A stretch of DNA of 64,000 nucleotides from Drouetiella hepatica Uher 2000/2452 (GTDB taxonomy: Bacteria; Cyanobacteriota; Cyanobacteriia; Elainellales; Elainellaceae): positions 272,066 to 336,065 of the forward strand of contig JAHHHD010000002.1 of NCBI GenBank assembly GCA_019359505.1. The letters are read 5' to 3'. The notes under the pieces are model-generated. The model was not told where the DNA came from and did not search any database. It saw only the letters and a list, made by a program, of their open reading frames with translations. A program made the position numbers and the translations under genes. Of the stretch, positions 27,174-36,504 are shown piece by piece; the first letter of the stretch is position 1, and each line of letters starts with the position of its first letter.

Positions 27174-28985
27174 ATGGCATTGATTGTCCAGAAATATGGC
27201 GGTACATCGGTTGGGTCGGTTGAGAGAATCCAGGCGGTTGCCCAGCGAGTGATTAAAGCGGTTAAAGCCGGACATTCTTTGGTAGTGGTGGTTTCGGCAA
27301 TGGGAAAAACCACTGACGGACTCGTGAAGCTGGCACACGAGATTTCTCCTGTCCCCAACCGTCGCGAGATGGATATGCTGCTCTCGACCGGAGAACAGAT
27401 CTCGATCGCTCTCCTCAGCATGGCGCTCCAGGAAATGGGACAACCCGCAATTTCCATGACAGGCGCACAGGTAGGCATTGTCACCGAAGCCGAACATACC
27501 CGTGCCCGTATTCTTAGCATTGAGACTGAGCGGATGCAGCGACATTTGCGCGAGGGGCGCGTGGTAGTGGTTGCCGGATTTCAGGGCGTTTCTAGCCATG
27601 ACGATCTAGAGATTACGACCCTAGGACGGGGCGGATCTGACACCTCTGCTGTGGCATTAGCAGCGGCTCTGAAAGCCTATGCTTGCGAGATTTATACCGA
27701 CGTTCCCGGCATCTTGACTACCGATCCGCGACTGGTGCCCGACGCTCAGCTCATGGCGGAAATCACCTCAGATGAGATGCTGGAACTGGCAAGTCTTGGG
27801 GCAAAAGTTCTGCATCCGCGAGCTGTGGAAATTGCCCGCAACTATGGCGTGATGCTGGTGGTGCGATCGAGCTGGTCAGACGATCCGGGAACAAGAGTGG
27901 TGTCTCCGCTGCCACAGCCGCGATCGCTTCAGGGGTTAGAAATTGCTCAACCTGTGGATGCGATTGAGTTTGATACCGATCAGGCAAAGGTGGCGATGCT
28001 ACGCGTTCCCGATCGCCCTGGGATTGCAGCACGATTGTTTGGTGAAATTGCCCGTCAGAGTCTAGATGTCGATCTGATCATTCAGTCAATTCATGAGGGC
28101 AACACCAACGACATTGCCTTTACGGTCAGAAAAAACTCCCTCAATCGCGCCGAGGCGGTAGCCGCAGCGATCGCCCCTGCCCTGCGCAATGCTGACCCAG
28201 CGGTTGGAGAAGCCGAGGTTATGGTAGAGCGCCACATCGCCAAAGTCAGCATTGCCGGAGCCGGAATGATTGGACGACCAGGCGTAGCGGCACAAATGTT
28301 TTCTACTCTGGCGGCGGCGGGAATTAATATCCAAATGATCTCAACCTCAGAGGTAAAGATTAGCTGCGCGGTGGCGGCGGAAGACTGCGATCGCGCCATT
28401 GCTGCCCTCTGTGACGTGTTTCAAGTCAGCAGTTCTCCGGCGCGTGGACATCATCCTGAGGCGATCGCCTCAAATCTTTCCCCTGTCCGAGGAGCAGCGC
28501 TCGATCTCAAACAGGCTCAATTGGCGATACGTCATGTGCCCGATCGCCCTGGCATGGCAGCTCAGATTTTTACGCTTCTGGCAAACTGCAACATCAGTGT
28601 AGACATGATTATTCAGTCTCAGCGCTGCCGTCTAATTGATGGGATCGCTACGCGGGACATCGCCTTTACCGTGGCACAGCAGGATGCGGAAGAAGCGAGA
28701 GCGCTCTTGCAAAAAGCCGCAGACGAATGGGGTCATGGCGAAGTGACGGTCGATCCGGCGATCGCTAAGGTCAGCATTGTGGGCATAGGCATGGTGGGAC
28801 GACCGGGCATTGCAGCGCGCATGTTTGAGGCGATCGCCCAACAGCAAATCAATATTCAGATGATTGCGACTTCTGAAATCAAAATTAGCTGCGTTGTGCC
28901 TGAATCAGACGGCGTACGGGCACTTCAAGTGATTCATACTGCGTTTGATCTATCGGGTAGCGAGGCGATCGTGATTCCTGCCTAA
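27174..28985 (+). CDS. lysC: aspartate kinase with duplicated ACT region
   Basis: The 603-residue protein opens with [13 protein letters not shown] (kinase phosphate site) and has [19 protein letters not shown] and the catalytic-domain end [14 protein letters not shown]. The C-terminal half contains four ACT modules in two tandem pairs ([72 protein letters not shown]). It phosphorylates aspartate as the first step to Lys, Thr and Met. The doubled regulatory region is the known cyanobacterial form and is the feedback (Lys/Thr) sensor. Confidence 0.96.
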   Translation: MALIVQKYGGTSVGSVERIQAVAQRVIKAVKAGHSLVVVVSAMGKTTDGLVKLAHEISPVPNRREMDMLLSTGEQISIALLSMALQEMGQPAISMTGAQVGIVTEAEHTRARILSIETERMQRHLREGRVVVVAGFQGVSSHDDLEITTLGRGGSDTSAVALAAALKAYACEIYTDVPGILTTDPRLVPDAQLMAEITSDEMLELASLGAKVLHPRAVEIARNYGVMLVVRSSWSDDPGTRVVSPLPQPRSLQGLEIAQPVDAIEFDTDQAKVAMLRVPDRPGIAARLFGEIARQSLDVDLIIQSIHEGNTNDIAFTVRKNSLNRAEAVAAAIAPALRNADPAVGEAEVMVERHIAKVSIAGAGMIGRPGVAAQMFSTLAAAGINIQMISTSEVKISCAVAAEDCDRAIAALCDVFQVSSSPARGHHPEAIASNLSPVRGAALDLKQAQLAIRHVPDRPGMAAQIFTLLANCNISVDMIIQSQRCRLIDGIATRDIAFTVAQQDAEEARALLQKAADEWGHGEVTVDPAIAKVSIVGIGMVGRPGIAARMFEAIAQQQINIQMIATSEIKISCVVPESDGVRALQVIHTAFDLSGSEAIVIPA

Positions 28986-29016
28986 AGCGCGTTATTAATT
29001 GGCGGTAGTCCTAAAG

Positions 29017-29053
29017 ATTTTTGAAAGCCCCGCTCCGCGAGGCTTTCAAAAAT
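29017..29053. repeat. intergenic hairpin cassette after lysC
   Basis: ATTTTTGAAAGCC (29017-29029) pairs with 29041-29053; apex CCGCTCCGCGA. It is preceded by GGCGGTAGTCCTAAA, a flank (GGTAGTCCT) also found beside the hairpins at 3.5 and 35.2 kb. It starts 32 nt after the lysC stop. Confidence 0.82.
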
Positions 29054-29226
29054 TAACTCGCCCTAACTCAATTACGTAATGCCATAGCTATTTGTCAAGT
29101 TTAAAACTTAGTGTCAATCGAAAAGATTGACCTAGAATACCCATCTGAAAAAGGCAATTGAAAATCTCTGTAAAAAGCACTGCTTCACATCAAAGCAAGA
29201 CCTTGTGTACGAACGTACAACATCTA

Positions 29227-29299
<73 letters not shown>

Positions 29300-29413
29300 G
29301 TGCTTAGAGATACGCCTCGGCGCATTCGTCACATCAGTACAGTTAAAGATGATAGCAGACTAATCACAGCTTGCTAAGATCTTCTCAGAAATAAAATTCT
29401 GGAACAATTCTCC

Positions 29414-29962
29414 ATGCCTTCGGGTAAAACCCACGATCGCATCACCCTATGGTCTCTGCCTGTAGTAGCAGGACTGACTCTCGCGGCAACTCGGCATCTC
29501 GTCGGAACTCAGCAAGGCATGGCAACGCTGATGATTTGCGCTGGGTTCCTGTTTGGAGGACTCATGTTGGGACCTGATCTCGACATTCATTCTGTGCAAT
29601 ACAAGCGCTGGGGCTGGCTGCGCTGGATCTGGTTGCCCTACCGAGGCAGCATGAAGCATCGATCGCCCTGGTCTCATGCGCCCATTACTGGAACGACCGT
29701 ACGGGTTATTTATCTGCTGGCATGGCTGGGATTTGCGGGTTTTGCTAGCTTGGCGCTAGCAAACGAACTCTGGCAGTTGGGCTGGACTTGGGAAGATATT
29801 GGCAGCGTCATTAGGCAATTGCTCTGGCAACATCGGGTCGAAGCGATCGCCTTTATAGTGGGTCTAGAACTCGGAGCCTTTAGCCACTACACGGCTGACT
29901 GGCTAGTATCGTCCCACAAACGCAGTAAGAACGGTAAAGCAAAGAAGAAGGTTAAAAGATGA
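29414..29962 (+). CDS. DUF2227 putative metal-binding membrane protein
   Basis: The 182-residue protein starts MPSGKTHDRITLW and has LMLGPDLDIHSVQYKRWG, GSMKHRSPWSHAPITGT and LGAFSHYTADWLVSS. The His/Asp clusters (THD, DLDIHS, KHRSPWSH, HYTADW) look like a metal site between four hydrophobic helices. This is the DUF2227 / putative metal-dependent hydrolase-like family, and the function is unproven. The lysine-rich tail is cytosolic-looking. Confidence 0.88.
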   Translation: MPSGKTHDRITLWSLPVVAGLTLAATRHLVGTQQGMATLMICAGFLFGGLMLGPDLDIHSVQYKRWGWLRWIWLPYRGSMKHRSPWSHAPITGTTVRVIYLLAWLGFAGFASLALANELWQLGWTWEDIGSVIRQLLWQHRVEAIAFIVGLELGAFSHYTADWLVSSHKRSKNGKAKKKVKR

Positions 29963-30147
29963 GCTGAGAGAAAATCAGGAGTGGCTGATTCCTACAACGC
30001 TTTGGAACATGGATTTAAGGTTGTACAGGTTGTTTAGTCGACGATCCTTTGCACTTGGTTAAGTGTGATTTATGCAATTGAAAATTGCTGTAACTTGGAC
30101 TGGAGGGCTGGCTTAGAATAAGGGCAAATCTTCACCTCCAACTCATC

Positions 30148-30969
30148 ATGACCGCTCCGCATTCAGAAACTCGTCAGCAGAGCCTCGACGCACTCCAACG
30201 CTTGATGGAAGTGGTCGCAAAGCTGCGATCGCCAGACGGCTGCCCCTGGGATTTGGCACAGACCCCTGAAACCCTGATTCCCTATGTTCTGGAAGAAGCC
30301 TACGAGGTGGTGGATGCAATTCGGCAGGGTGAACCAGAGGCGATCGCCGATGAGTTGGGCGATTTGCTGCTGCAAGTCGTGTTACAGGCACAGATTGCCA
30401 GCGAAGCCGCACAGTTCGACCTTGCCACCGTGGCAGATCACATTTCGGAGAAGCTGATCCGGCGGCATCCCCATGTCTTTGGCGACGTAACCGTTGCTAG
30501 CGTTGATGAAGTCCATCAAAATTGGGAGCAAATCAAAGCGGCTGAGGAGGCAGCAAAGACTCAAGTGCAAACCCTTAGCCCTCGCCTCAGCCGCTACGGG
30601 CGATCGCTGCCCCCAATCACCGCCGCCCTGAAAATCTCACAAAAGGCGGCATCTGTGGGGTTTGAGTGGGAAGATGTAGAGGGCGTATGGGAGAAATTTC
30701 AGGAGGAGCTGGGTGAATTTCGGCTGGCGATCGAGGAAGAAACCCAGGCACGGCAGCAAGAGGAATTGGGCGACCTGCTGTTCACAATCGTCAATCTAGC
30801 CCGCTGGTACGGGTTAGACCCGGATGCAGCTTTGCGGGGCACTAACCAGCGCTTTGTCGAACGGTTTAGTCAGGTAGAAGCTTTGAGTGAAGGGCGATCG
30901 CTTACCGACTACAGCTCGGAAGAATTGGAGGCATTTTGGCGACGGGCAAAGGCAAAGCTGAAGAAATAG
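30148..30969 (+). CDS. mazG: nucleoside triphosphate pyrophosphohydrolase MazG
   Basis: The 273-residue, two-domain MazG has LRSPDGCPWDLAQTPETL, then LEEAYEVVDAIR and ADELGDLLLQVVLQA (EExxE/ExxD metal motifs), repeated in the second half as EELGEFRLAIEE and EELGDLLFTIVNLAR. It hydrolyses (d)NTPs to NMP and PPi and cleans the nucleotide pool; in E. coli it also influences ppGpp level. Length matches the family. Confidence 0.96.
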   Translation: MTAPHSETRQQSLDALQRLMEVVAKLRSPDGCPWDLAQTPETLIPYVLEEAYEVVDAIRQGEPEAIADELGDLLLQVVLQAQIASEAAQFDLATVADHISEKLIRRHPHVFGDVTVASVDEVHQNWEQIKAAEEAAKTQVQTLSPRLSRYGRSLPPITAALKISQKAASVGFEWEDVEGVWEKFQEELGEFRLAIEEETQARQQEELGDLLFTIVNLARWYGLDPDAALRGTNQRFVERFSQVEALSEGRSLTDYSSEELEAFWRRAKAKLKK

Positions 30970-31064
30970 GGAAGCAAATTAGAGCGGCAATGAGATCGAT
31001 CGGCGATCGTAGCGTCCCCCAAGCCAGTAAAATTTGAGGATGAAAGGTTTTAGGAAGTCTTGAG

Positions 31065-31607
31065 ATGCTGAAGCGAATTGCGGTCGTGCTGCTGGTAGTG
31101 CTGAGTTTGACGATACAAAGCTGTGCCCCTACCGTAGCTGGAGCCGGACTCAAAGGCTACGTTGAGAGCTATAAAGGGTACGAGTTTCTTTATCCCAACG
31201 GCTGGGTTCCGGTGAAGGTCAGCGACGCAGACGTGGTGCTACACGACATTATTGAAGAGACTGAAAACGCCAGCGTCATCATTAGCGACGTGCCAGATGG
31301 CAAAACCTTAGAGGAATTGGGTACGCCGAGCGAAGTGGGTTACAGGCTGTCAAAGAATGCGATCGCCCCCCCCGGCTCTAACCGCACGGCAGAACTCGTA
31401 GATGCCCAAGCTCGTCAAGTGGGTGATGAAACTTACTACCTGTTGGAATATGCCGTTCAGTTGCCGACTCAGGCTCGTCACAATTTGGCTAGCGTTGTCG
31501 TGCGGCGCGGTCAGTTGTTTACCTACAATCTCTCCACTACTGAGAAGCGCTGGGAAAAGTCTCAGGAGAAATTTCGTCAATCCGTAAAATCCTTCTCGGT
31601 TTACTAA
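31065..31607 (+). CDS. PsbP-family lipoprotein of photosystem II (CyanoP)
   Basis: The 180-residue protein has a lipoprotein signal with a Cys near residue 20 (LSLTIQSC). The PsbP fold is marked by YVESYKGYEFLYPNGWVPV, VVLHDIIEETENASVIIS, LGTPSEVGYRLSKN, YYLLEYAVQLP and the C-terminal KFRQSVKSFSVY. CyanoP associates with PSII on the lumen side and helps early assembly. A large hairpin cassette follows 21 nt after the stop. Confidence 0.94.
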   Translation: MLKRIAVVLLVVLSLTIQSCAPTVAGAGLKGYVESYKGYEFLYPNGWVPVKVSDADVVLHDIIEETENASVIISDVPDGKTLEELGTPSEVGYRLSKNAIAPPGSNRTAELVDAQARQVGDETYYLLEYAVQLPTQARHNLASVVVRRGQLFTYNLSTTEKRWEKSQEKFRQSVKSFSVY

Positions 31608-31628
31608 TAGCTTCAGCAGATTGCAAAC

Positions 31629-31665
31629 GGGGTTTTGGGTTGCGCGTAGCGCAACCCAAAACCCC
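31629..31665. repeat. intergenic hairpin cassette after cyanoP
   Basis: A perfect 17-bp stem, GGGGTTTTGGGTTGCGC (31629-31645) with 31649-31665, loop GTA, followed by AAAAAATTAACTTTTT. The stem core (GGGTTTTGGG) and the TTAACTTTT tract echo the tandem pair at 785-868. Confidence 0.86.
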
Positions 31666-31788
31666 AAAAAATTAACTTTTTGGAGAATCAACGAGCATTT
31701 ATGCTCTACTGAGCTTAGCGAAATTATCCGCTAAAACCGATCGCCTTTCAGGGTCTGAGTAAACAGAGACGAAGCTAAAATACTTCCT

Positions 31789-32712
31789 TTATTGGGTCAG
31801 TACATTAACAGAGTCTGGATAGTGAAACATATGCTTTGGCTGATCTCTAAGCAAAGTTCTTGATTGCTTGGAAAGATTTTTTGTTTTTCTTTTCTTCTGT
31901 TTTTCTAACTCTTCAAAAGTGTAAGTAGAAGGTAAATTTAAGCGACGAATTCCTATTTTGATATAGTCTTCGTTAATCTCAATTCCAATAGATCTTCTTC
32001 CCAAGCGTTTGGCAACTGCACTGGTGGAGAAGCTACCAGAGAATGGGTCTAGTACAAGATCTCCAACATTTGAAGAGGCTAAAATAATTCGCTCCAGAAG
32101 AGCTTCTGGTTTTTGAGTGGGATGATTTTCATATTCTTCCATCTTGAACCGTACTCGCGAAAAATCCCAAACGTTACCCGGCACTTTATGCGTGTTGTAC
32201 GGCTGAGGAGGTTCTTTGCGATAGTCAATCAATTGACGCTTTGCACCCGTCTTTGCCTCCACTTGGATATCGACAGCATTAAACGTATAGTTCTTTTCAT
32301 GCTTCGTCAGCATAAGTATTGGCTCATATAGAGATCCGAAGTGATTTTTAGCCTGTACTCCTGAGCTGTCGTAAGTCCAAACAATTCTGCTTTTAACGCA
32401 GAAACTTTTGCGGCACTTGATATCAAGGTAGGGCATATTTTCTGTGCTGTTCATCAAGTAAAAAGTACCATTAGGCTTGAGAACACGATGGCATTCATCA
32501 ATCCATTGATACGTCCAGCTCAGAAACTCTTCTTCTAACCAATCTTCAACTAGACCATCGAAATTTTTGCCAATGTTGTAAGGCGGATCGGCAAAAATTA
32601 GGTTAACCGATTCTGATTCAAGGCGCTTCAAGTTTTCAAGCGCATCCCCCTGAATGATGCAGTGAGAAGCGTCTTCATATATTTTGCTCTCTCCCTCAGC
32701 ATTGAAAGTCAT
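31789..32712 (-). CDS. orphan DNA adenine methyltransferase, YhdJ-like
   Basis: From the ATG at 32712 (MTFNAEGESKIYED) the protein has 307 residues. The catalytic motif is FADPPYNIGKNFDG and the SAM motif is LVLDPFSGSFSTSAVAKRLGRR. SSGVQAKNHFGSLYEPILM, LIDYRKEPPQPYNTHKVP and YENHPTQKPEALLERI closely follow my memory of E. coli YhdJ, which methylates ATGCAT. No restriction endonuclease or specificity gene is adjacent, so it is an orphan. The sequence is clearly more AT-rich than its neighbours and poor in HIP1, suggesting transfer. An alternative start 75 nt upstream overlaps the TPR gene. Confidence 0.92.
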   Translation of the reverse strand: MTFNAEGESKIYEDASHCIIQGDALENLKRLESESVNLIFADPPYNIGKNFDGLVEDWLEEEFLSWTYQWIDECHRVLKPNGTFYLMNSTENMPYLDIKCRKSFCVKSRIVWTYDSSGVQAKNHFGSLYEPILMLTKHEKNYTFNAVDIQVEAKTGAKRQLIDYRKEPPQPYNTHKVPGNVWDFSRVRFKMEEYENHPTQKPEALLERIILASSNVGDLVLDPFSGSFSTSAVAKRLGRRSIGIEINEDYIKIGIRRLNLPSTYTFEELEKQKKRKTKNLSKQSRTLLRDQPKHMFHYPDSVNVLTQ

Positions 32713-32716
32713 GACA

Positions 32717-33658
32717 TCACCGACTCTGTGCCTGCTGCAAAAGTTGAGCCGATCGCTCCACCCATTGCGTATTGCCCTGAGCCGCAAAGAGATCTCTGGC
32801 GTACTGCAAAACCCGCTGAGCTTCCGTAGAGTTGTCCTGCTGCATAAACACTAACCCTGCGCCATAGTAAGCATTGGGGTAATTGGGGTTAGCCTCCGCC
32901 GATCGCCGAAATGAATCCAAGGCGCGATTGAGATTGCCCTGCTGATACCAGATAGTCCCCAGACTGTAATGCGCTTCTGAGTAACGCGGGTTTAGCGTCA
33001 CGGCGCGTTGTAGAGCCTCAGTTGCCGCCGCAGTTTGCCCCTGTTGCAAATAGATTAAGCCAAGGTGGTAGGACGGCTCGGCAGCATTGGTGCTGAGCTG
33101 GGCGGCTTTTTTGAACTCGACGATCGCCCGATCAGTCTGTCTCTGCTGTTGGTAAACCAGACCCAAATTGTAATGTCCTAGCCCCAAATTGGGATCGAGC
33201 AAGACAGCACGCTGCAAGTATTCTGAAGCCTGAGTAAGATTGCCACCCTCCAGCAACGCCGCCCCCAAACTGGCATAGGCTAGGGCAAAACCCGGATCGG
33301 CTTGCAGCGCCTGATAGAAGGAGTTAGCCGCTGCCTGAAGGTTTCCCTGCTGGCGCAGCGCTAAACCCAGATTGTAGTGTGCAGGAGCAAAGGCTGGATT
33401 GAGCGCCGCAGCTTGACGAAAGGCAGCGATCGCTGGCTCTAACTGTCCCTGCTGCACATACTGTACCCCAATCGCCATTTGTCCCTCAGCCGTCTGAGCA
33501 TCAGGCTGAGCGGATTGCCTTTCTAGCGTTGGCAAGGACTGCGCCCAACTCAAGGGTGCCAAACCAGTTGTCATCAGGGTTGCCCCGATCGCCATTAGCA
33601 CCCAAGCCGCTAGATCTCGACTCAACCACCTGCCTTTCAAATCCCAAAGCCTACCCAT
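32717..33658 (-). CDS. exported TPR-repeat protein
   Basis: The 313-residue protein has an N-terminal hydrophobic segment (WVLMAIGATLMTTGL then APLSWAQS), likely a signal peptide. About six to seven 34-residue TPR units follow, typified by AHYNLGLALRQQGN, AYASLGAALLEGGN, GHYNLGLVYQQQRQ, SYHLGLIYLQQGQ and AYYGAGLVFMQQD. It probably scaffolds protein contacts in the periplasm or lumen. The stop is 4 nt before the methyltransferase ATG, but the composition of the two genes differs greatly. Confidence 0.9.
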   Translation of the reverse strand: MGRLWDLKGRWLSRDLAAWVLMAIGATLMTTGLAPLSWAQSLPTLERQSAQPDAQTAEGQMAIGVQYVQQGQLEPAIAAFRQAAALNPAFAPAHYNLGLALRQQGNLQAAANSFYQALQADPGFALAYASLGAALLEGGNLTQASEYLQRAVLLDPNLGLGHYNLGLVYQQQRQTDRAIVEFKKAAQLSTNAAEPSYHLGLIYLQQGQTAAATEALQRAVTLNPRYSEAHYSLGTIWYQQGNLNRALDSFRRSAEANPNYPNAYYGAGLVFMQQDNSTEAQRVLQYARDLFAAQGNTQWVERSAQLLQQAQSR

Positions 33659-33741
33659 GTGCGATCGCCTATGATTCCAACATTCACTACTCTATATCCA
33701 TCCTCTTATGAAGAGTTATGAGGAAGAGCCAAAGGAGCCAT

Positions 33742-34551
33742 TCACTCAACCTTCATAGGCTGAAAAAGTACAGGCTGAAGAATAGCATGACTGCTTTCAA
33801 ATAAAGAAACGACTTTTTCAACCACCTCAGGATAGTAATTGTGAGCAAACTGACGAAACTCTCCCGAAGCTACCATTCCGCCCCAGCAGTGCAGCAGATG
33901 AGCCTGGTGTTTTCCAAATCTTGATTCGGCATCTATGGGAGACACATTGTAGGTCTTGGGCAGCTGTATCACGGGAACTTGCGTTTTATGAAGCGCCCTC
34001 ACCAGCGCCAGCTGATCATGTTTTTGAAATTTTCGCCACTCTTCATGCCACTGCTGAAACAGGGTTTGAACTGCCAGCGTATCGCGCCAAAGCATCACCC
34101 CGCTATTAAAGTGTGTGGTACTTCCGGGTAAACGTTGCAGGGTGTAGGTTTTCTCCTCCAGCGCCACATGGTCACACAAAGCTACTCTGGGCAGTCGGTC
34201 AGTCACCATTGCAAAATCGCCGTAGACAAGGTGATTCCAGAGATCACAAATAGGCTGAAGCGGCAGAATATCTGCATCTAAAAACAGCGTTTCCTGATAA
34301 GGACTCAGGAGATTGAGGCAGGTCTTGATCTGTCGAGATGAAAAGGGATGAGTATCAATTTCACCTGGACTGAGAAACTTAGGCGTGATGCTATGGCTGT
34401 GCAGCGGCAGAAATTTCAACAAAGGCTGATCAGAAATTAACGTAATAGATATTTCGGGTTCCTGCTGGCGTAGAGCCATTGCGCTAATTAATGCAGCTTC
34501 CAGATAAGCCAAATTAGTTGCACCACAGTAAACCACTCCTCGACTACTCAT
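33742..34551 (-). CDS. GT-A-fold glycosyltransferase-like protein
   Basis: The 269-residue protein starts GVVYCGATNLAYLEAALISAMALR and has a DxD-type motif in LFLDADILPLQP, then HFNSGVMLW and LHCWGGMV. The arrangement resembles GT8-like nucleotide-sugar transferases. The donor and acceptor are unknown, and no sugar-biosynthesis gene is nearby. It is more AT-rich than the TPR gene. Confidence 0.8.
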   Translation of the reverse strand: MSSRGVVYCGATNLAYLEAALISAMALRQQEPEISITLISDQPLLKFLPLHSHSITPKFLSPGEIDTHPFSSRQIKTCLNLLSPYQETLFLDADILPLQPICDLWNHLVYGDFAMVTDRLPRVALCDHVALEEKTYTLQRLPGSTTHFNSGVMLWRDTLAVQTLFQQWHEEWRKFQKHDQLALVRALHKTQVPVIQLPKTYNVSPIDAESRFGKHQAHLLHCWGGMVASGEFRQFAHNYYPEVVEKVVSLFESSHAILQPVLFQPMKVE

Positions 34552-34725
34552 AGAAAAATATCCTGAACACTGCTGCTCATTATTTCAGAGATAGTCTCTC
34601 AGTACAGGTAATATTCTAAACAAGGCGATGGGTCATTCAAAGCTTCTAAACGATCGCCCCAGAATTAGGGATGCCAACCCCTTGCTAAACTGGTAGAGAG
34701 CCAAGGATTTTTTAGGTATCGTAGA

Positions 34726-35127
34726 TTGAAAAAGAAACACACCAACGCTTTGCTACTGGCGCTGTTGAATTCTTTAGCTGATTTTGATGGGCAGGTGCCG
34801 CCAGCAGCATTGCCCATCCTGGACGAATTGCAGCAGCGATCGGATACATTGCCGCCCCTGTATGCCGATGTTTTTGGGCTATTCCCTTCAGCCACCTGCG
34901 CAGATTTAGTGCAGCATATTGATTCCCTGCCGCAAGATCAGGTGGCGATCGCCAGCTATGCGTTTCAGATTTTTCGCTCCTATGAGCAAATGTTAAGAAT
35001 TGACACAACCCAGATGTCTCCCGAACAGAGGGCAGCCTGTGAGTCGCAGATGGAGCGAATTCGGTCTTTGGTGAATCGCGCTAAGTCTGCCATGGTGGAA
35101 ACCCCAGAAGACAAGCCTCCAGAATAG
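34726..35127 (+). CDS. hypothetical protein
   Basis: The 133-residue ORF begins at a TTG (KKKHTNALLLALLNSL); no ATG gives a sensible start. It is helical, with a hydrophobic N-terminal helix, LPILDELQQRSDTLPP, then AIASYAFQIFRSYEQML and a charged tail ending ETPEDKPPE. No family is recognised. HIP1 and codon use are like the neighbours, so it is probably real. Confidence 0.55.
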   Translation: MKKKHTNALLLALLNSLADFDGQVPPAALPILDELQQRSDTLPPLYADVFGLFPSATCADLVQHIDSLPQDQVAIASYAFQIFRSYEQMLRIDTTQMSPEQRAACESQMERIRSLVNRAKSAMVETPEDKPPE

Positions 35128-35189
35128 CTCTTGAAAGTTGAGCAAGGCTCGCGTACAAAATAAAACCCAAAAACGGTAGTCCTCAAAAT

Positions 35190-35240
35190 GTACTGATTTT
35201 TTATGGGGTGGTCTTTGCCTACTCCATAAAAAATCAGTAC
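35190..35240. repeat. hairpin with 17-bp stem and large loop
   Basis: GTACTGATTTTTTATGG (35190-35206) pairs perfectly with 35224-35240 around a 17-nt loop. It is preceded by GGTAGTCCTCAAAAT, the same flank as at 3.54 kb. It belongs to the region of dispersed repeats 35128-35747. Confidence 0.78.
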
Positions 35241-35348
35241 GTGAATACCAGTACCCCAAAAACTATTGCAGGTTAGTTTACGCGATGTGCAACTTGATCT
35301 GAAAGTCTTGTAGGGTAGACATCTTGTCCATCCGAATCTGGGCAGGTA

Positions 35349-35444
35349 ATACCGATTTAAACGAATTTGTGGGCACATCGAACCTCAGAAGGGGCTTGGC
35401 AATGCCAAGCCCGTACCAGGATCTGTTGTGGTTCCAATTCAAAT
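35349..35444 (-). repeat. dispersed ~97-bp repeat, copy B (inverted)
   Basis: The reverse complement matches 3431-3527. The central hairpin GGGCTTGGC-AAT-GCCAAGCCC is perfect here. The spacer 35128-35747 otherwise carries only the hairpin at 35190-35240 and the leader of the ferritin-like gene; no ORF is supported. Confidence 0.76.
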
Positions 35445-35747
35445 GGGTACAAGATGCCTGCCCCATGTAGATCAAAAGCTTTAGAAAAAGAGTGGCACAT
35501 CGCGTTAGTTTGTGATCCTGAGGAAGTAGACGAGGCGATCGTCTAACCAATCCAAACTTTGTGCAGACTCGTATAATTTTCTAAGCATCAATAAAACCCA
35601 ATCAACTTTGAGTGAGTTTTAGCTGAATCAATCCAATCCACTTTCATTCTCGTAATCATATACAGAACAGTGGAAGAGCATAACTCGCAGCTTCCCTAAT
35701 GCTGTTCATCATAGGTATCTTGAGCGTGAAGAAAGGAGAATACTAGC

Positions 35748-36416
35748 GTGAATGACGATAATTTTGATCTGAGCCAAATGCGCTCCCGTCGTAGTAAAGT
35801 CCTCTCTCGTCGGGGGATTTTGGTAGGAGGAACGATCGCAGGGTTATCAAGCGCGATCGGGCTTTCAGCGCTCTCGGCAGGATCGAGTCAGGCTTTAGGA
35901 ATGGCTGCTTCAGGTGATGCTGAAGTCTTAAATCAGGCGCTATTTTATGAGCATCAAGCCATTTGGGCTTATCAATTTGCGGCTGGCAAGCTCAGCAACT
36001 CCAATGTAGGTCAAGCTGTCTTAGCTGTAGCACAAGGCAACTTGCGCGATCATATGGCGCATCGCGATAAGCTCACTGAAGTCGTTAAAAGTCTAGGAGC
36101 AACTCCTGCGGTCGCGGCAAGCAGCTACGATCTCTCTTCTTATATTCAGCGGGGTGAAGGCAACATTGATAGCGATGTCAATATTGCAAAGCTGGCGCTG
36201 GCGCTGGAAACGGATGCAGCGATCGCCTACGCAACCGAGATTGCTAAGCTCAAAACTCCTGCGCTAATCACCGCAGGGGCCAGCATTGGTTCTGATGAGG
36301 CAGCTCATGCAACCGCAATTCGCGCTGCCTTTGTGTCGCTTGGGGTGAGTATTCCCATTGTTCCTGCCTCTTTCGTGAGCGCTGACAGCCGCAGCCAGTG
36401 GGTGCTGAAAGTTTAG
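35748..36416 (+). CDS. Tat-exported ferritin-like (DUF4439-type) protein
   Basis: The 222-residue protein starts at a GTG with Shine-Dalgarno AAAGGAG (35733-35739). Residues about 19-50 form a Tat-like signal (SRRGILVGGTIAGL). The mature part is a four-helix bundle with LNQALFYEHQAIWAYQF, NLRDHMAHRDKL, ALALETDAAIAYA and GSDEAAHATAIRAAF; the E..H pairs suit a di-iron or similar metal site. The fold matches ferritin-like DUF4439 proteins of unknown role, probably periplasmic or lumenal. Confidence 0.85.
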   Translation: MNDDNFDLSQMRSRRSKVLSRRGILVGGTIAGLSSAIGLSALSAGSSQALGMAASGDAEVLNQALFYEHQAIWAYQFAAGKLSNSNVGQAVLAVAQGNLRDHMAHRDKLTEVVKSLGATPAVAASSYDLSSYIQRGEGNIDSDVNIAKLALALETDAAIAYATEIAKLKTPALITAGASIGSDEAAHATAIRAAFVSLGVSIPIVPASFVSADSRSQWVLKV

Positions 36417-36469
36417 AGCATACAGCTCAGCCAATTTTGTAAGATTCAATTGATCCCGTGAAACAACTC

Positions 36470-36504
36470 AGCCCGTAAAATCCCCAAACCGGATTTTACG
36501 GGCT
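36470..36504 (+). terminator. terminator after the ferritin-like gene
   Basis: AGCCCGTAAAATCC (36470-36483) pairs perfectly with GGATTTTACGGGCT (36491-36504), loop CCAAACC, followed by TTACTTTTAAG. It is 54 nt after the stop, the best rho-independent terminator in the window after the one behind trmJ. Confidence 0.85.

Noticed and set aside
31789..32712. Type II restriction-modification system
   Set aside because: No endonuclease or specificity subunit is next to the methyltransferase; the Uma2 proteins are over 20 kb away and of uncertain activity.
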